In this document: positions 1-13,690 of the stretch, in pieces
Layout: every line of letters begins with the position of its first letter
How positions within the stretch are numbered: the stretch's first letter is position 1
Assembly (NCBI GenBank): GCA_018907035.1
Contig: JACCIC010000021.1
Span: forward strand, 4,206,001 to 4,270,000
Direction of reading: 5' to 3'
Source: Sycobia sp. Sy_11
Lineage: Eukaryota > Arthropoda > Insecta > Hymenoptera > Epichrysomallidae
Length of the DNA: 64,000 nucleotides
Notes under the pieces: generated by a model
Seen by the model: only the letters and a program-made list of their open reading frames with translations
What the model was told of the DNA's origin: nothing
Databases searched by the model: none
Position numbers and translations under genes: made by a program

Positions 1-1929
1 AAGAAAATTTGTGAGTCAGTATCAGATGACTGTTGTTAATCGTGTCTCGATGACATAACGCGTTATCGTCCTGCAAAATCCTCGAATTGTTTAGCTAGAA
101 CTGTGGCCGTATCCGACCAGTATTTTAACGAAAAATGCCTCGCAGCGTTGCAATCGAAATCTTAATTGACAATTTCTACTCATTAAGCGAATAAATGATG
201 AACTGGGTCGCAAAAATTCAAGAAACCTATTGTCATTACACTGATTCTTTTTGTCTTCAGCCCTTGTACGATTTTTTTTTTACGATCTCGGTTCATTCGT
301 TTAACAAATTACCACGATTATGTTCTGCTCATGTTATAATCGCAGATTCATATTGCATTACCAGTCGTAATTCGTTTCATAAAAGTAGGATCGGTATGCA
401 CATGGCCTGGAATGTCTGGGGGTATCTGATCAGAATACCGTTTTTTCAAGAAACTTTAGCTGTAACTTAACGAACCGAACGGTAACACGCCACATGATCA
501 AATGGTTTATCAAAATAAAAGGACTATTTTCACGATCGATATCAATATTACTGTGTCGCTATTTTCAATGATGGAAGGGCGATTTTTCAGCAGAGTTCTC
601 TCAATTTGATGAACCTTTGGGCGAAGTGCTCGAGGGTCATCCCAAACAAGGGTAGTTTTCGACGTTTTCTCAATTGTCTTTAAAGTTTTTCGATCATTTG
701 CGAATCGGGAGTTTCTCGATAAAATAGAGTCTACATATATATCTCGATCATTATAGTTTTTCTATAGTTGCAACTGCATAGCATCAAATTGCGTTGGAAA
801 CACAAACTTCAGATATTCTTTGTTCATTATTTTTCATTGATTGAAATATTCGCAAAGAACTACAGAAATGGTCCGATTTTATAATTTGCTGCGAACAAAA
901 TGATTGACAGATTCCTCGGACTTACCGCGTTAATGTACAAAAATAGAGAAATTTAATATTATTAAGAGAATTTACTACAGGCATTTTAAATTACAATTTT
1001 AGTGTTGTCGTGTCAGAATGTATAACTATATATATAATTAATACCGTACCTGAAATTGAATGAAAACATCTCAGCTCGAGTAGCTTAATCAAGATGGACA
1101 GCTCTTGAATTCACGCTTTCTCGGTAGTTATCAAAATAGTACGCGTATTCAATGCTAAGTACTGAAAGGATAACATGCCGGATATGCAAATTAATTCAAG
1201 ATAGTAAACGCCTTAAATTAAGGATTCGTTGAAATTTAATTAAAAAGAAAATTTATCCATATAAGAAATTAGAATCGCGCCTACCCATCCTTACAGTATA
1301 AGAAAGTTTTCTTCTGCCCCAAGTTCATAAGCATAATTGTGTAAAGGATTAGGCTAGCATGAATTAATTTGATACGGTGAAACGTATAAAAATGATTTAA
1401 ATTTGCTTCTGTAATGGTTAACAATATACCAAAGCCGCAATGCTTCAGAGATATTACTATATATACACAGTAAAACAAACGTCGACTTGTGTAAAAATTG
1501 AGCTCACTTATAAGAGGCGACCAATGATTAAAGTCAAAATTGCATTTTTTCCGCTTCGCACCCGATTGATCAGAATAATAATAATAGTAATAATAATAAA
1601 ATAATAATAAACGTAATAATAGTAAAACGTACTAAGATTAAGAACTAAACTAAGATTAACAGTTAAGTTTGTCGCTGTATAATTCCTGTGAACATAATGA
1701 AAGTACTCTTATTTAATGCCCCTTGTACGATAACATATATATCGTTTATTCACCAGATTCTTGCCCGAAAGATTCGTCTTTTTCATCTCACCCTCACTAT
1801 TCTTCGTCGCAGACCTTCTCATTTGTCCTCTCTCCTGAGCTTCACCCTGTCTTTTTTTTTTATATATTATATATATACATAGAGGCTGTGTAATTTCTCG
1901 CTCCACGATAGCCCGCCTCTACTTTGATT

Positions 1930-1930
<1 letters not shown>
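1..1930. other. AT-rich desert, no gene seen
   Basis: Open frames are short (longest 91 codons at 195-470) and resemble no protein I know. An imperfect AAT-rich stretch lies at about 1577-1622. No splice-bounded exon, RNA gene or mobile-element end could be recognised. Confidence 0.6.
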
Positions 1931-1972
<42 letters not shown>

Positions 1973-2004
1973 TTTCTCTATCCTTCATCCTCTATTTTAT
2001 TCTC

Positions 2005-2048
<44 letters not shown>
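1931..2048. repeat. (CT)n and (TA)n microsatellites
   Basis: A (CT)n tract at about 1934-1970 is followed after a pyrimidine-rich spacer by (TA)n at about 2007-2048. Confidence 0.95.
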
Positions 2049-2049
<1 letters not shown>

Positions 2050-2054
<5 letters not shown>

Positions 2055-2340
2055 CACCTCTCGAATGAGACTTGCGCTCCTCGGCATTCTCGAAAAAATC
2101 AGCTCGGTGGAGCCGATCCGAGCAAGTATGAGAGGAGCGCACGGGCGCGGCGCAGTAAAGGCTCGCGGTAAATAAACGCCTTAAGTAGCCCGGGGGCTTG
2201 AATTTATAACCACGGCCGCGCGGGCGCGCGCTCGCGTGAACGTCAGTATCGTCTGCCGCCACTGCCGCCACCGCCGCCCGCCGTTTCTGATGCTGCTGCT
2301 GCTGCTGCCGCCGCTGAGAGCCGTGTCGCTCGTTCTCGCA
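2050..2340. other. Small CpG-rich island with triplet repeats
   Basis: GC-rich sequence with many CpG dinucleotides. It includes GCC triplets at about 2255-2282 and a CTG run at about 2290-2308. A (TA)n array at about 2381-2419 follows. The only protein it could encode is low complexity. Confidence 0.6.
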
Positions 2341-2375
2341 CCCTCACCCGCCGAGTCCTCGTGTATGTATACATA

Positions 2376-2420
<45 letters not shown>

Positions 2421-2640
2421 GAATTGACTTGTTGCATCTTTTTATATACCGAGAGCTCGAGCGCGGGCGCACGACTCTTTTCTCTTCTTATTTCGCATTT
2501 TGATTTCACGCCATAGCCCGCGTTGATTCATATTCATTGAAGGCAACGTTTGTTTTGCTTCTCGATCCAGACGCCCCCTTCTTTCGTTCGTCCTTCTTGT
2601 TTTTTGTTCCCGAGACTTCTTTTCGGGAGGAACCTCGCCG

Positions 2641-2643
2641 AGG

Positions 2644-2680
<37 letters not shown>

Positions 2681-2765
2681 CAGGGGACAAGAGACAGAGA
2701 AAACGAGAGAAAGAGAGGGAGAGTGAGTAAGAGAGCCAGAAAGAGAGAGAGAGAGAGAGAGAGGA
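2641..2765. repeat. (GA)n-rich purine tract
   Basis: Two near-pure (GA)n blocks at about 2649-2676 and 2741-2764, linked by impure purine-rich sequence. The asymmetric purine strand could form triplex DNA. Confidence 0.9.
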
Positions 2766-2799
2766 GAGAGCGGTCCGCAAATGCATTTCTATGCTAATT

Positions 2800-3060
2800 T
2801 TGCGGCGCGGTTTTAGGAGAGCAAGATTCCTCCTACGGGAGCGAGTGGGGGAATTTATTTGCTCCCGATGTCGAGCCTTTTAATTGCCGTTATTGTGCCG
2901 CGATCGCTTATCGGCCCGTTTCATCGGCTCGGCCGCGCAGTTCCACGCCATTGAGAAATTTAATTAAAAGCTGCCTATTTAATTTGCAGCGCCTGGTGGC
3001 CTTTTATATATACCTTATGCTAATCGGCATTATTTATGAGAGGATATCATCGCGAGAGCG
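2800..3060. other. Possible cis-regulatory stretch
   Basis: Non-repetitive sequence mixing GC-rich blocks with AATTTAATTAAAAG (near 2955) and TTTAATTTGC homeodomain-type cores. It lies between two (GA)n tracts. It has no coding signal. A regulatory role is inference from motif content only. Confidence 0.25.
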
Positions 3061-3210
3061 TAGAGCTCGAATTCCGGCTTTCGTTTTGAGGTATTTCGCA
3101 GCGCTCGCGCATGAAAAGCTTGACGTTAATGCAGCGCTCTGGTCTATATTAAAAAAAATAACTGTTGCTATTTCTCTGAAAAGAAGCAGCAAGCAAAGAT
3201 ATGATGAAAG

Positions 3211-3212
<2 letters not shown>

Positions 3213-3267
<55 letters not shown>
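3213..3267. repeat. (GA)n microsatellite
   Basis: About 27 uninterrupted GA units marking the left edge of the AT-rich block that follows. Confidence 0.97.
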
Positions 3268-3270
<3 letters not shown>

Positions 3271-6008
3271 GAAAGAGAGAAATTAGAATATGATAGATTA
3301 AAAAAATTTTGAAACAGTACTTATAAGCTAGTATTTATTCAGCATTTGACAATAGTACGAAAACAAAGTTAGAATTCTGAAATAAATTCGAGTAATCAAT
3401 ACAATAACAAATAATTCAACATTTAATAGAAGAAAGGGGCATACAATTGAATTGAACTTTAAATTTAGTTTCATGCATTGCAATTAAAATGTAGGATTTA
3501 TTGTCGCTCTAAGTAGTTATGAGAAAGAATTTTGAAAATATTAAATAATATTGCTCTCTCGGATATAAGGATGTAGATAATTACATAGATATGCATCATG
3601 GATATGAAAAGATTCACGTTGTTGTTGTGTTTCCTACTGTTAGATATTTAGATGTTAAAAAGCTTGGCTTAAATATCTTGACCGAACATACTCATTAAAC
3701 TACGTTCCAAGATGGATGGCTTGACCTGATTACTATAATTTGTATAGAATTCAATTTAGAAAGTAGTTTCTACATTCTTTAACTCTCAACGATTCTAATT
3801 CCTCTCGGTAGGGATTAATTCAAACCGAACTTCTCAAGCCAACCGAGTTATACATCTAATGTCCTTATTTAACATTTTCCAGCGTAAGGTTGGATTCACT
3901 GGGATTATCTATTTTAACAGTAAAGCAGTAATCGATTAATGAAAAAGCGCTTCTTGGTGAGAATGTTGTGCATTTTTTAAAGAACTATAGTCTAAACATG
4001 AGTGCATTGGCTCTGTTATTCACGTATTAAGTACTTGAATCTTCTAGAAACATTTGGCAGCTAAGGAAAGCATGAGGAATTTAATTACTTTGAAAGCTTG
4101 TATTGCGAAGTCTTCAACAGCAACTATAAAGAAGACTTTCTATTGAGCTACTTAATGATATATGATTTGACAAATGCAATTGCATTAGTCTTCATCGCGT
4201 TTATTTCTAAATGATATTCAGTTGTCTAAAAATAAGAAACTTGAGAGTTTAACTTCTTTGACCGTGCAGTGCAAGCAGCAGTTATAATTATTCAGAGACA
4301 TTGTGGATATAAATTTTGAAAATGAAGTAAAAAAATACATCTTACGGTTTGGAATACCTATATACAGACACCGAATATTATATATAGTAAAATTCTGACT
4401 TAAGTTCAGATAGGAAATCAGAAATAGCTTTGGTAATCCGTGATCGTTTTTTTTTTTTAAATTTTAAAGGAACTATTTTCTTTAACGGAACTGGCTTCGG
4501 TAATTCTATAAACATTTATGTGCCATTTAAATATATAGTTTAAGATTATTAATGGCAAACCAGTAGGAATAAAAAGGTTCAATATTACTTATGTTCTTGA
4601 AATCGTATACGATAAATGCCTTACTGTAGAATATGGAATACATCCAATAATAATGCAACTAAGCCATGACTGTTAGTATATTTTGGCAGTTAGTATACAG
4701 TTAGTATATTTCGAAAAATTAAGAAGATTAGTACAGAGTCAACTTTGCGCAAATATAATCATGAATCTGAATTGCTCTATGATATATTATATTGTATAGT
4801 ATCATAACAAGAAAGTTTTCGTAGTGTAATATTTTAGAAAAGTATTTTATAAGATCTGCATGAAATTCACCCATGATGATTTTCGTGGCAGAATTTTTCA
4901 TATGCATGCTCGAATCTGGTACAAAAGAAGAACCTTGAAGTGGTAGACGATGAATTTCTCCAATAAACTTTAAACATTAAATTAAAGTTATGCAGAATGT
5001 GCACAACAATCCCACCTCCACGTATGCACGATCTTTTCGTACAATTTATAAATTGTCGAATATGATAAAAGAGTCGTCATCAACATAAATAAATTAATTG
5101 GTCTCCGTAAGGGCATTAATGTAGAAGGGCGGACAAGAGTGCAGGTATAGGATCTAATGTAATACATATGGGTGCTTAATGAGTAAGTATTACAATGATA
5201 TAAACTTACTTACTGAAATTGCTATACTAGTAAATAATAGTAGAACGCGATGAACTGAATTAACTAATATTAAGTGATTCCACTAGTGGAGGTGAAATAA
5301 TAAAAAAACTGTTTAAATCGTTTTCAAAATGGATGAATCATTTTTTCGTCATGTGGCTACAGGATGCTTAGCTATTTTTTAATATTTTTAAATTGTTAAT
5401 GATTATAGAGATTCAACATCAGTTAGTAATAATATGATAAGAATGATATGCAAATGATTTATGAAGCTCTGTTCTCAAATGAATTATCGGTTGATCATGT
5501 CTATTAAAGTAATGCTCACGTGTTCTTTTATCAGTTGGTTCATTTGTTGCAAGTATTTTTCCTGCTACTGTAACTGAAACTAGATCTCGTTTATTTACAG
5601 TAGATTAACATTCAAGTATGCGTCTATATTGAAAGCGAAGCTTATTCATCAACGCGAATTACCAAAGGCAAACCTACGTACATTTACTGAAACTACGCAG
5701 AACTAAATCGTATACATAAAGTGGAGCAAAATTTTTTCTGCACATTTTTTCTGCAAATTCAATACTGGCGAATGTCTAAAGTATAATTGAGGTACCAGTC
5801 TTTGTACAAGTGATGTAGCATTTGCTATACTTGTTCTGACCAGATTCAAGCCGGTATCAACAACATTCCAATCCTTGGCAAGCTATGTTCATAATTTATG
5901 GATATACACTATTTATGTAGACCTGGCTACTGATGTAATGGAGAGAGGCTTGATAGATATAACTGGCTTCCAGTGAGCTCGGTTTTGGTCTTTACGAGAG
6001 AAAGAGAG

Positions 6009-6010
<2 letters not shown>
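3268..6010. other. AT-rich block nearly free of microsatellites
   Basis: About 2.7 kb with no dinucleotide array, unlike its flanks, and no open frame above about 60 codons. Three close copies of GTTAGTATA lie at about 4672-4708. ATTTTTTCTGCA is repeated near 5730-5756. A probable copia pol scrap lies near the right end, so the block may be an old, heavily decayed retroelement insertion. No terminal repeats could be matched. Confidence 0.45.
5786..5960 (+). mobile_element. Possible degraded Ty1/copia pol fragment
   Basis: Read with frameshifts, the plus strand gives short blocks in the order expected at the reverse transcriptase to RNase H junction of copia-type retrotransposons. They are a YQSL block near 5793, SDVAFAILVLTRF from 5809, a PWQAM block near 5873, and VDLATDV near 5917. 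The spacing from the Asp of DVAF (5812) to the Trp (5876) is about 21 codons, close to the family spacing. Roughly 30 bases seem deleted between YQSL and DVAF, and more after the PWQ block. No protease, integrase or YVDD motif was found upstream and no LTR was identified. Only the junction region is suggested and chance similarity cannot be excluded. Confidence 0.3.

Positions 6011-6011
<1 letters not shown>

Positions 6012-6085
<74 letters not shown>
6012..6085. repeat. (GA)n microsatellite, about 74 bases
   Basis: The longest nearly pure GA tract in the window, with high triplex potential. Confidence 0.97.
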
Positions 6086-6089
<4 letters not shown>

Positions 6090-6187
6090 ATGTGAAGAAT
6101 AGGAAAAACATTTGGTAAGGATAAACTTGTAATCGCATTCCTGGTTCTAACCGTTTCTTCCGAGATTATGCAAGACTGCCCGTGGTG

Positions 6188-6277
6188 GTGTATTATTATT
6201 ATTGTCGTTGTTGTAGTTGTTGCTACTGGTATTATTGTTGTTATTGGTATTATTGTTGCTGTCATTGTTATTTAATA

Positions 6278-6322
<45 letters not shown>
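6188..6322. repeat. Triplet-rich stretch, GTT/ATT then (AAT)n
   Basis: Imperfect TTG/TTA triplets at about 6190-6265 lead into near-pure (AAT)n at about 6276-6321. Confidence 0.9.
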
Positions 6323-6323
<1 letters not shown>

Positions 6324-6478
6324 TCAAGCGAGCCGTGTCAAGGATTCACTGCACCAGCCAGGACGGAGGATAACTTAATATTCTGAGAGGCTTGGATATA
6401 CGAGCATTACTCGCTTTTTCCACCATCTCAGTCTCCTTTTAGATTCGTTTCTATATTACTGTCTCCCTCGCTCCCTCG

Positions 6479-6814
6479 CTCTCTCTCTCTCTCTCTCTCT
6501 TTCTCTCATCAGAATACTTGGGAATGAGAGGCGCTAACCGCGTCGATGGACGAACGTCGGGGCCGGCGAGGGGCGGGAGGGGGAGGACTAAAACGAGTCC
6601 AGGCGCCGTGGGCGAAAGGCTGCAGCCGTGCACTCGTTGCTCGCGGATAAGTAATAGAAATGTCATGGACACGATGCGCCTCCGCTTTTTTCTCCCTATA
6701 TATATATATATAACTTTGCGGAAATCGACTTCGAGTCCGGGGGCCGCGGGCGTCACCATCGATAAATGCTCTCGATTTTTCTGCAGGTCTCGTTCACGCT
6801 CGTCTACTTCTACC

Positions 6815-6866
<52 letters not shown>
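6479..6866. other. GC-rich island between two (CT)n arrays
   Basis: (CT)n at about 6479-6500 and 6819-6866 flank a CpG-rich stretch at about 6520-6780. Both strands keep long open frames only because the repeats lack stops. No recognisable protein. Confidence 0.55.
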
Positions 6867-6869
<3 letters not shown>

Positions 6870-7073
6870 CACTCTTTTTCTCTTTTTCCGGCCGCGAGCC
6901 GACAGCTCGAAGGGAACTCTTCATCGGCCGTGATTTATTCTTGTTTATTCACGGACAGCCCTGTTCGCCGTAATTTTGTTGTATATGCAGCGCGATAGAA
7001 AAGGAAAGGGATAGGGGAATGCGATTCGTGGGAAACAGACTGGAATTCGGTGACTGGGAAGAGATTAGCCAAG

Positions 7074-7077
<4 letters not shown>

Positions 7078-7113
<36 letters not shown>

Positions 7114-7222
7114 TATCGAGTATACGCTCTTAAACGAATTGATTTCGCCGCTGCGATCGATGCGGACTATTTTCATCGTATGCTTTAGTTTTTCTCGTCA
7201 GTTGCCGCGAATGGTATACAGC

Positions 7223-7275
<53 letters not shown>
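7078..7275. repeat. (GA)n and (TA)n microsatellites
   Basis: GA repeats at about 7078-7110 and TA repeats at about 7229-7275, separated by non-repetitive sequence. Confidence 0.95.
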
Positions 7276-7278
<3 letters not shown>

Positions 7279-7800
7279 TTTACTCGGTAATTTCCGTTAA
7301 GTGCAATCTTAGCAGTGGTGCTTAACGAATTTATATATGACGATCGTGACGAATTCTAATAAAGGCTTTTTTCTGCTTTTTACTTAACTTTACAAAATGG
7401 GACGATCTAGTATTACATTAATATTGGAAAATGAAATCGTTAGAAATAAAAAGTTGCATATGAAAAATAAAGTTCACGAAAATACTTAAAAGAACAGTTG
7501 TTGTTGTCATCTCTCATATAAGAATCTTATTAGTCTTACATTTTCAAGTAAGTCCTAAACCTAAGAATTAAATAGTCCGCCGTACCTTTTGTATTTTACC
7601 TCAGACAAATCGATGATCGCGAAAGCAACGAAGATCGGCGTAAGCTTTTCTCGTTCACCGATCGGCGGGGACTCGACGAGGGCATTTCTACAACTATTTT
7701 TCTTGCTTATATAAATTTGATGTATAAACTTGTTTGGCCGCGTGCGTCTCATAGGCAAACAAAAACGCACACGCATCCACACGGCAAAGACGCAGCATAA
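7276..7800. other. Non-repetitive stretch, no gene seen
   Basis: AT-rich to 7600, then CpG-containing sequence to 7800. Nothing recognised. Confidence 0.5.
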
Positions 7801-7854
7801 GCGACGAGAAAAAGAGAGACACAGAGATAGAGATAGGAAGAGAGAGAGAAAGAA

Positions 7855-7885
<31 letters not shown>

Positions 7886-7886
7886 A
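7801..7886. repeat. Impure (GA)n tract
   Basis: Purine-rich sequence dominated by GA units with AC and AA interruptions. Confidence 0.9.
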
Positions 7887-8017
7887 GGAGGGACGGGTCG
7901 AGACGCACAACTGCGTGGGCGCGGTTTCCCATGATGAGAAAGAGAGGCAAAGAGCGAGGAGGCTTCTTTATCATTCTCATCGAGATTCTGGGTGGTATAG
8001 CGCGCTCCCGATGCGTG

Positions 8018-8018
<1 letters not shown>

Positions 8019-8089
<71 letters not shown>

Positions 8090-8101
8090 GTATATATATA
8101 T
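8019..8101. repeat. (TA)n microsatellite, interrupted
   Basis: About 83 bases of TA broken by GTA and AGT interruptions. It could extrude as a cruciform. Confidence 0.95.
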
Positions 8102-8162
8102 CAGCGCACGACGCCGCGCGGCGCCGTCTTCGATTCCAATAAAGGTGTTACGTGCGGTTAGC

Positions 8163-9389
<1,227 letters not shown>

Positions 9390-9438
<49 letters not shown>
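9390..9438. repeat. (TA)n microsatellite
   Basis: About 24 TA units. Confidence 0.96.
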
Positions 9439-9442
<4 letters not shown>

Positions 9443-9579
9443 GATTATTTTCAAAAGCATTCGAGCAGCGCGTGTCTTGAATTTGTAAAATTTCTCCCCT
9501 TCTAACTATACAGAATTGCTACCGAGTACCCCGCTCACTTTCACCTCTCGTAATTTTTAATTCTTTCGTTACTTGCTCC

Positions 9580-9909
9580 GCGCCCTCCTTCTCCCCCCTC
9601 CTCTCACTCTCTCTCTCTCTCTCTCTTTCTCTTTCTTTAAATCTTTGCTCACACGTGATTCTGTATACATACAATACATATACGAGAGACGAAAAGCAGA
9701 CTCGCGTGTTCTGGCGTGGCCGGGCAAACGAAGTTTTAGCTCGATGTGTCCTTTTCTCGCTCTCTCTCTCTCCTCTCTTTCTCTCTATCCCTTTTCCACT
9801 CGTAAGTTCGACTGTTCAACAATTTATGGGTGGCGCTTCCCTCGCAACGTACAAAGAGAGGTGTTATTTTGTGCGGAGAGCTTCGGAACGAGTTCTCCGA
9901 GATACGTCT

Positions 9910-9952
<43 letters not shown>

Positions 9953-10240
9953 CGTTCTCTCTCTCTCTCTATCCCTCACTATCTCTCACTCTCGACTGCT
10001 TCTTTTTCGAGAAGGCACGCGGAGGCGCAGGCGGCGGCGCGGTGAGGCGCGTGGAATGGAGGAACGTGCCGATGAGATTTACGCGGTAGAGAGTGAGACT
10101 GAAACTGGCTTTGGGCCTTCCTTTCCTATCTCTTTCTCTCTGTTTCTCTCTGTCTCTTTCTCTCTATCTCTATCTCGCTCCGGCTGTCTCTCTCTCCCTC
10201 TCTATCTCCCGCACTCTTTCAATCTATCCCTGGAAACCTC
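9580..10240. repeat. Pyrimidine-rich region with several (CT)n arrays
   Basis: CT arrays at about 9604-9627, 9755-9790, 9913-9946, 9954-9975 and 10130-10210, within a plus strand that is pyrimidine-rich overall. A 242-codon frame (9573-10301) and its neighbours are products of this composition (Ser-Leu-rich) and are not called as genes. Confidence 0.85.
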
Positions 10241-12208
10241 TGTTATAGAGGATGAGACGACGATGTATAAAGGGGAACGAAGTGAAAAGAACAACAGTTA
10301 AAGTGATAAGCAAACACGAGAAGTGGGAAAAATGGGAAATAGAAAAATTTCAAAGGGGGAATAAGGCTTGATTACATTTGTCCCGGGTATTATTGTGAGA
10401 CGGTGTGAACGCGCGAACGGACCCCTCCCTCCCACGTTACAGAGGCAAAATAATCCATAATGCAAAACAAACAAAAGATGATTGTCGATTCGTTTCGAGT
10501 TCGATCAATAAGATTCCAATTTCTGCGGAAAAAATGGAGAAAAAATTAGATTTTTTTTCTTCGATTAAGTTCCCTTCTCATTTCAAAAGAAAGTTTTCGA
10601 TTTTCACGTAAGGCTACTGTTTACTTTTATAGTTAACGTGCGTGTAATAATATAAGACTAAGCGAAACAGCGTTAGATTATTTGTATCTCTCCATTTTCA
10701 TTTTTTATTCGAGACAAGCTCAAAAAGTAATATTCATATTTGTTTTTATCGAGTTAAGTTTTAAATTTTTCATCATCAATCACCCAATATGGTGCGTTTT
10801 ATTTCTAACGGATGAAATTGTTCCTTGTTATTATAACGATACATATTGACTTCTGGAATGTATATATATATATATATCTTATAATATAGATTATATATAT
10901 ATATTTATATATAAATATACTGAATTATATATATATATATTATATATATATATATTGCCCCGGTGCTATTTACTTAGCCACAGCGAACTATTAATTGAAC
11001 CGTTGAATAAGTTATATCTGCGTCAACAGTCGCATTGTTTCTTCGTACAGTCGTATACCGATCCCTAAAGATCGCGCGGCAGTCTAATAGCAATAAAATC
11101 CAATACGTTATGTCAAAAATATCGAAAGAAGGATACAAAAAACACGATACGACATATCGTTTGGCTATTTCAGCGCGACACCTTTCGATTTCGTAATCAA
11201 CAATTGATTTTGATTAATGCTTTTCTCAATTATTTACGCGGTCGAGAAATTTTGACGACGCATAGTTTCATCGACTCATTGCTCGTGAAACAAATGGCAC
11301 TGGCAGATTTGAACAAATCGACGAAAGGTCTTTGAAAAATTTCAAACTTTTACGATTGAAAAGCCCGCTTGAATTAACTTGGAAACTTTATGGTATATGT
11401 GCCTCGTGAAGGGAACGCGAAAGTAGTTGAATATATTTTAAGTATTTTATTTCGTTGAGTATAAAAACTTATGCTTGTCGTAAGTTCGTTCAGTACTAAA
11501 TTGTACTGCATCGTGTCTGAGAATGATAAAAAGCCTCGTTTTATATTACTTTATACTTATATATTTTATATATATGTATGATAACTTTCTATCTGTCTAT
11601 GAGCAGTACGAGAAAAAAAAGGAGTTGTCGATCAAAGTGATGTCGAAATATTAGATAAGCGAACTTACCGAAGGGCATCCCTAGAGGGCTAGATGAAAGG
11701 GACCGAGGTTCAAGGAGATAAAAAAAGATGGAGGAAAAGAGAGAGAAAGAGAATGATTGAGAATGTAGGGCTTGAAACAGGGGGGGGGGGTTAACGATTC
11801 GTTAAGGCAGCCCGAAATCGCTCGGGCCTTATTAAGCGGCCGAGAGGCTGAATCCACGGGGCCGGCGGGATCTTATCCCCATCAAGCGAGAAATTGCATT
11901 TCGAGCGGCAAGATGGAGAAAGGGTATAAGAGGGAGGTGGCGAGGCAGTGGCTATTTTCCCTCATCGCCGAGACACACGCAGATCATCACTCCTGCTGCC
12001 ATCGTCTATCGTCTCTATCTCTCACCCTCTCCCATTCTCTCTCGCTCTTCACGCCCTCCTCTCGTTCTACTTCTCATCATTCCCCTGTAATATGCTTACA
12101 TTTCTTTAATATCTACCTATGGTGCAGTGTATCAATTCTGTAACGAGACAATAAGAATTTTTTTCGTCGATACCACCGCACAACAGGATCAAGTCGAGAG
12201 TCTTGTAC

Positions 12209-12211
<3 letters not shown>
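10241..12211. other. AT-rich stretch, no gene seen
   Basis: Contains interrupted TA repeats at about 10860-10957, a ten-G run near 11780, and short purine-rich or pyrimidine-rich patches near 11720-11760 and 12010-12070. No recognisable protein or RNA gene. Confidence 0.5.
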
Positions 12212-12273
<62 letters not shown>

Positions 12274-12414
12274 AACAACAATAATCTATATATGGATTTC
12301 CGCAATTTTTTAATCGAGCACCCTTCCTTTCGCCTCTCGTTTCGCCTCTTTGAAATCGATGCATGGAAAGGTGGCGGTGGAGCGTTCTGAAATGTCGCCT
12401 CGTCAAACAATGGG

Positions 12415-12468
<54 letters not shown>

Positions 12469-12620
12469 GTAATAATTGCATTGAGGCGAACGCCGACCGC
12501 GCCAATGTAGTTATATGTGAATTCGCGCGTACGCCAGCTCGCAAAAGGAATACATAAAATCCCAGGCAATATATATACATATATATACATATATACATAT
12601 ATATTAATATATATATATAC
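12212..12620. repeat. Cluster of TA arrays
   Basis: TA arrays at about 12212-12269 and 12418-12465, and TATACA-type repeats at about 12570-12620. Confidence 0.95.
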
Positions 12621-12639
12621 ATACAGAGTGTGGGACGCA

Positions 12640-13690
12640 CAACATAAATTACAATGACTTCGCTGGTACGACCTATATATTATATTTGTTGTAAGGAGTT
12701 GAGTTGAAATGAGTTATTCGTTGGATTGAGAGGACTATGACGCAAATTAGGTGGAGATGCGTTATGATATTGGGGTGGAAGGGATGGCGGGCGGGATTAT
12801 TACAAACGATGAATACCGTTGACTCCGTTGGTGTATAGGTAACGAGGCTAGTAACGTTACTAGAAAAGATGAGAGCGGGTTCGAAGAGTGAGGACAGGGT
12901 AGTGTGGGGAGATGTTGATTAGAGGGGTTTAGGTGAGTTTGTCTGGATGAAGGGAATGTTGTGGCGTCAGGGGAGGGTTGGGTTTGCGGGAGGGTATGTA
13001 TCAGGGGGTTGGGGGGGGGAATAAGGGGGGCATAAAAACCTGTAGCCTGATTAATACGAGTATGTGACAAGGGGTTGAAACTAGTGAGTGGTGGATAGTT
13101 AATCGAATTCTGATACGGGGTCGCGGTGACGTTTAGGGGCAGGTTTTTATGGGGGGGGAACGTGGTGGGGGGGGGGGTAGGATGACAGCTGGTGTTGAAT
13201 GAGTGTTTTGGGAAGGAGGCTGTAGTGAGGGAAGGGGGAATTTAAGTTCCGGGATTTTGTGTTGTGGAGAACCATGAAGGTTGCGGAAGGGTGTTGTGAG
13301 GGGATGTGGGGATTTTAAAGAAAATGCTAGGCAAGGGATTGTAAGCTATGTTGATAATTGGCGATTCATATACGGGCCTTTGCGTTGGACGGAGCTTGGT
13401 CACCTGTGTAGGTTTAACTAAATGAAGGAAGTGGGGGTGATCGTAAGAGGGGTAATTAGTTTGGCGAGACGGGTGAAGGTGAGTAGCGGCTGGTTGCGAA
13501 AGGATGGTTGGTATAGTGGTTATGCAGGGTGTTTAAGATAGAGATAGGTTGGGGTAACCCGCTGGTGATGTACGGGTGGGTGAGATGGGGATGTTAAGTT
13601 TGGATTAATTTTAATTATTTTAGGTCATAGTGAAGGATAACTCTTGGGCCTGTCCTGGGGGGGGGGGGAGGAGGGGGTGTGGGTCCTGGG
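12640..13690. other. G-rich plus-strand kilobase with long G runs
   Basis: For about 1 kb the plus strand is rich in G and T or A and poor in C, with G runs near 13010-13026, 13151-13158, 13167-13177 and 13657-13668. It contains a 16-base perfect palindrome CTAGTAACGTTACTAG at 12848-12863. The minus strand has a proline-rich 102-codon frame (12762-13070) explained by the C-rich composition. No family recognised. The edges are abrupt, at a TA-rich stretch on the left and at an A run near 13694 on the right. Confidence 0.6.

Noticed and set aside
9573..10301. 242-codon plus-strand open frame
   Set aside because: Built on CT-rich sequence coding Ser-Leu runs. Overlapping frames are equally open.
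12762..13070. Proline-rich 102-codon minus-strand frame
   Set aside because: Explained by the C-rich minus strand of the G-skewed region. No conserved motif.
13520..13535. GCAGGGTGTTTAA resembling the transposon ends near 59 kb
   Set aside because: No inverted partner or TA-flanked boundary nearby. Likely chance in G-rich sequence.
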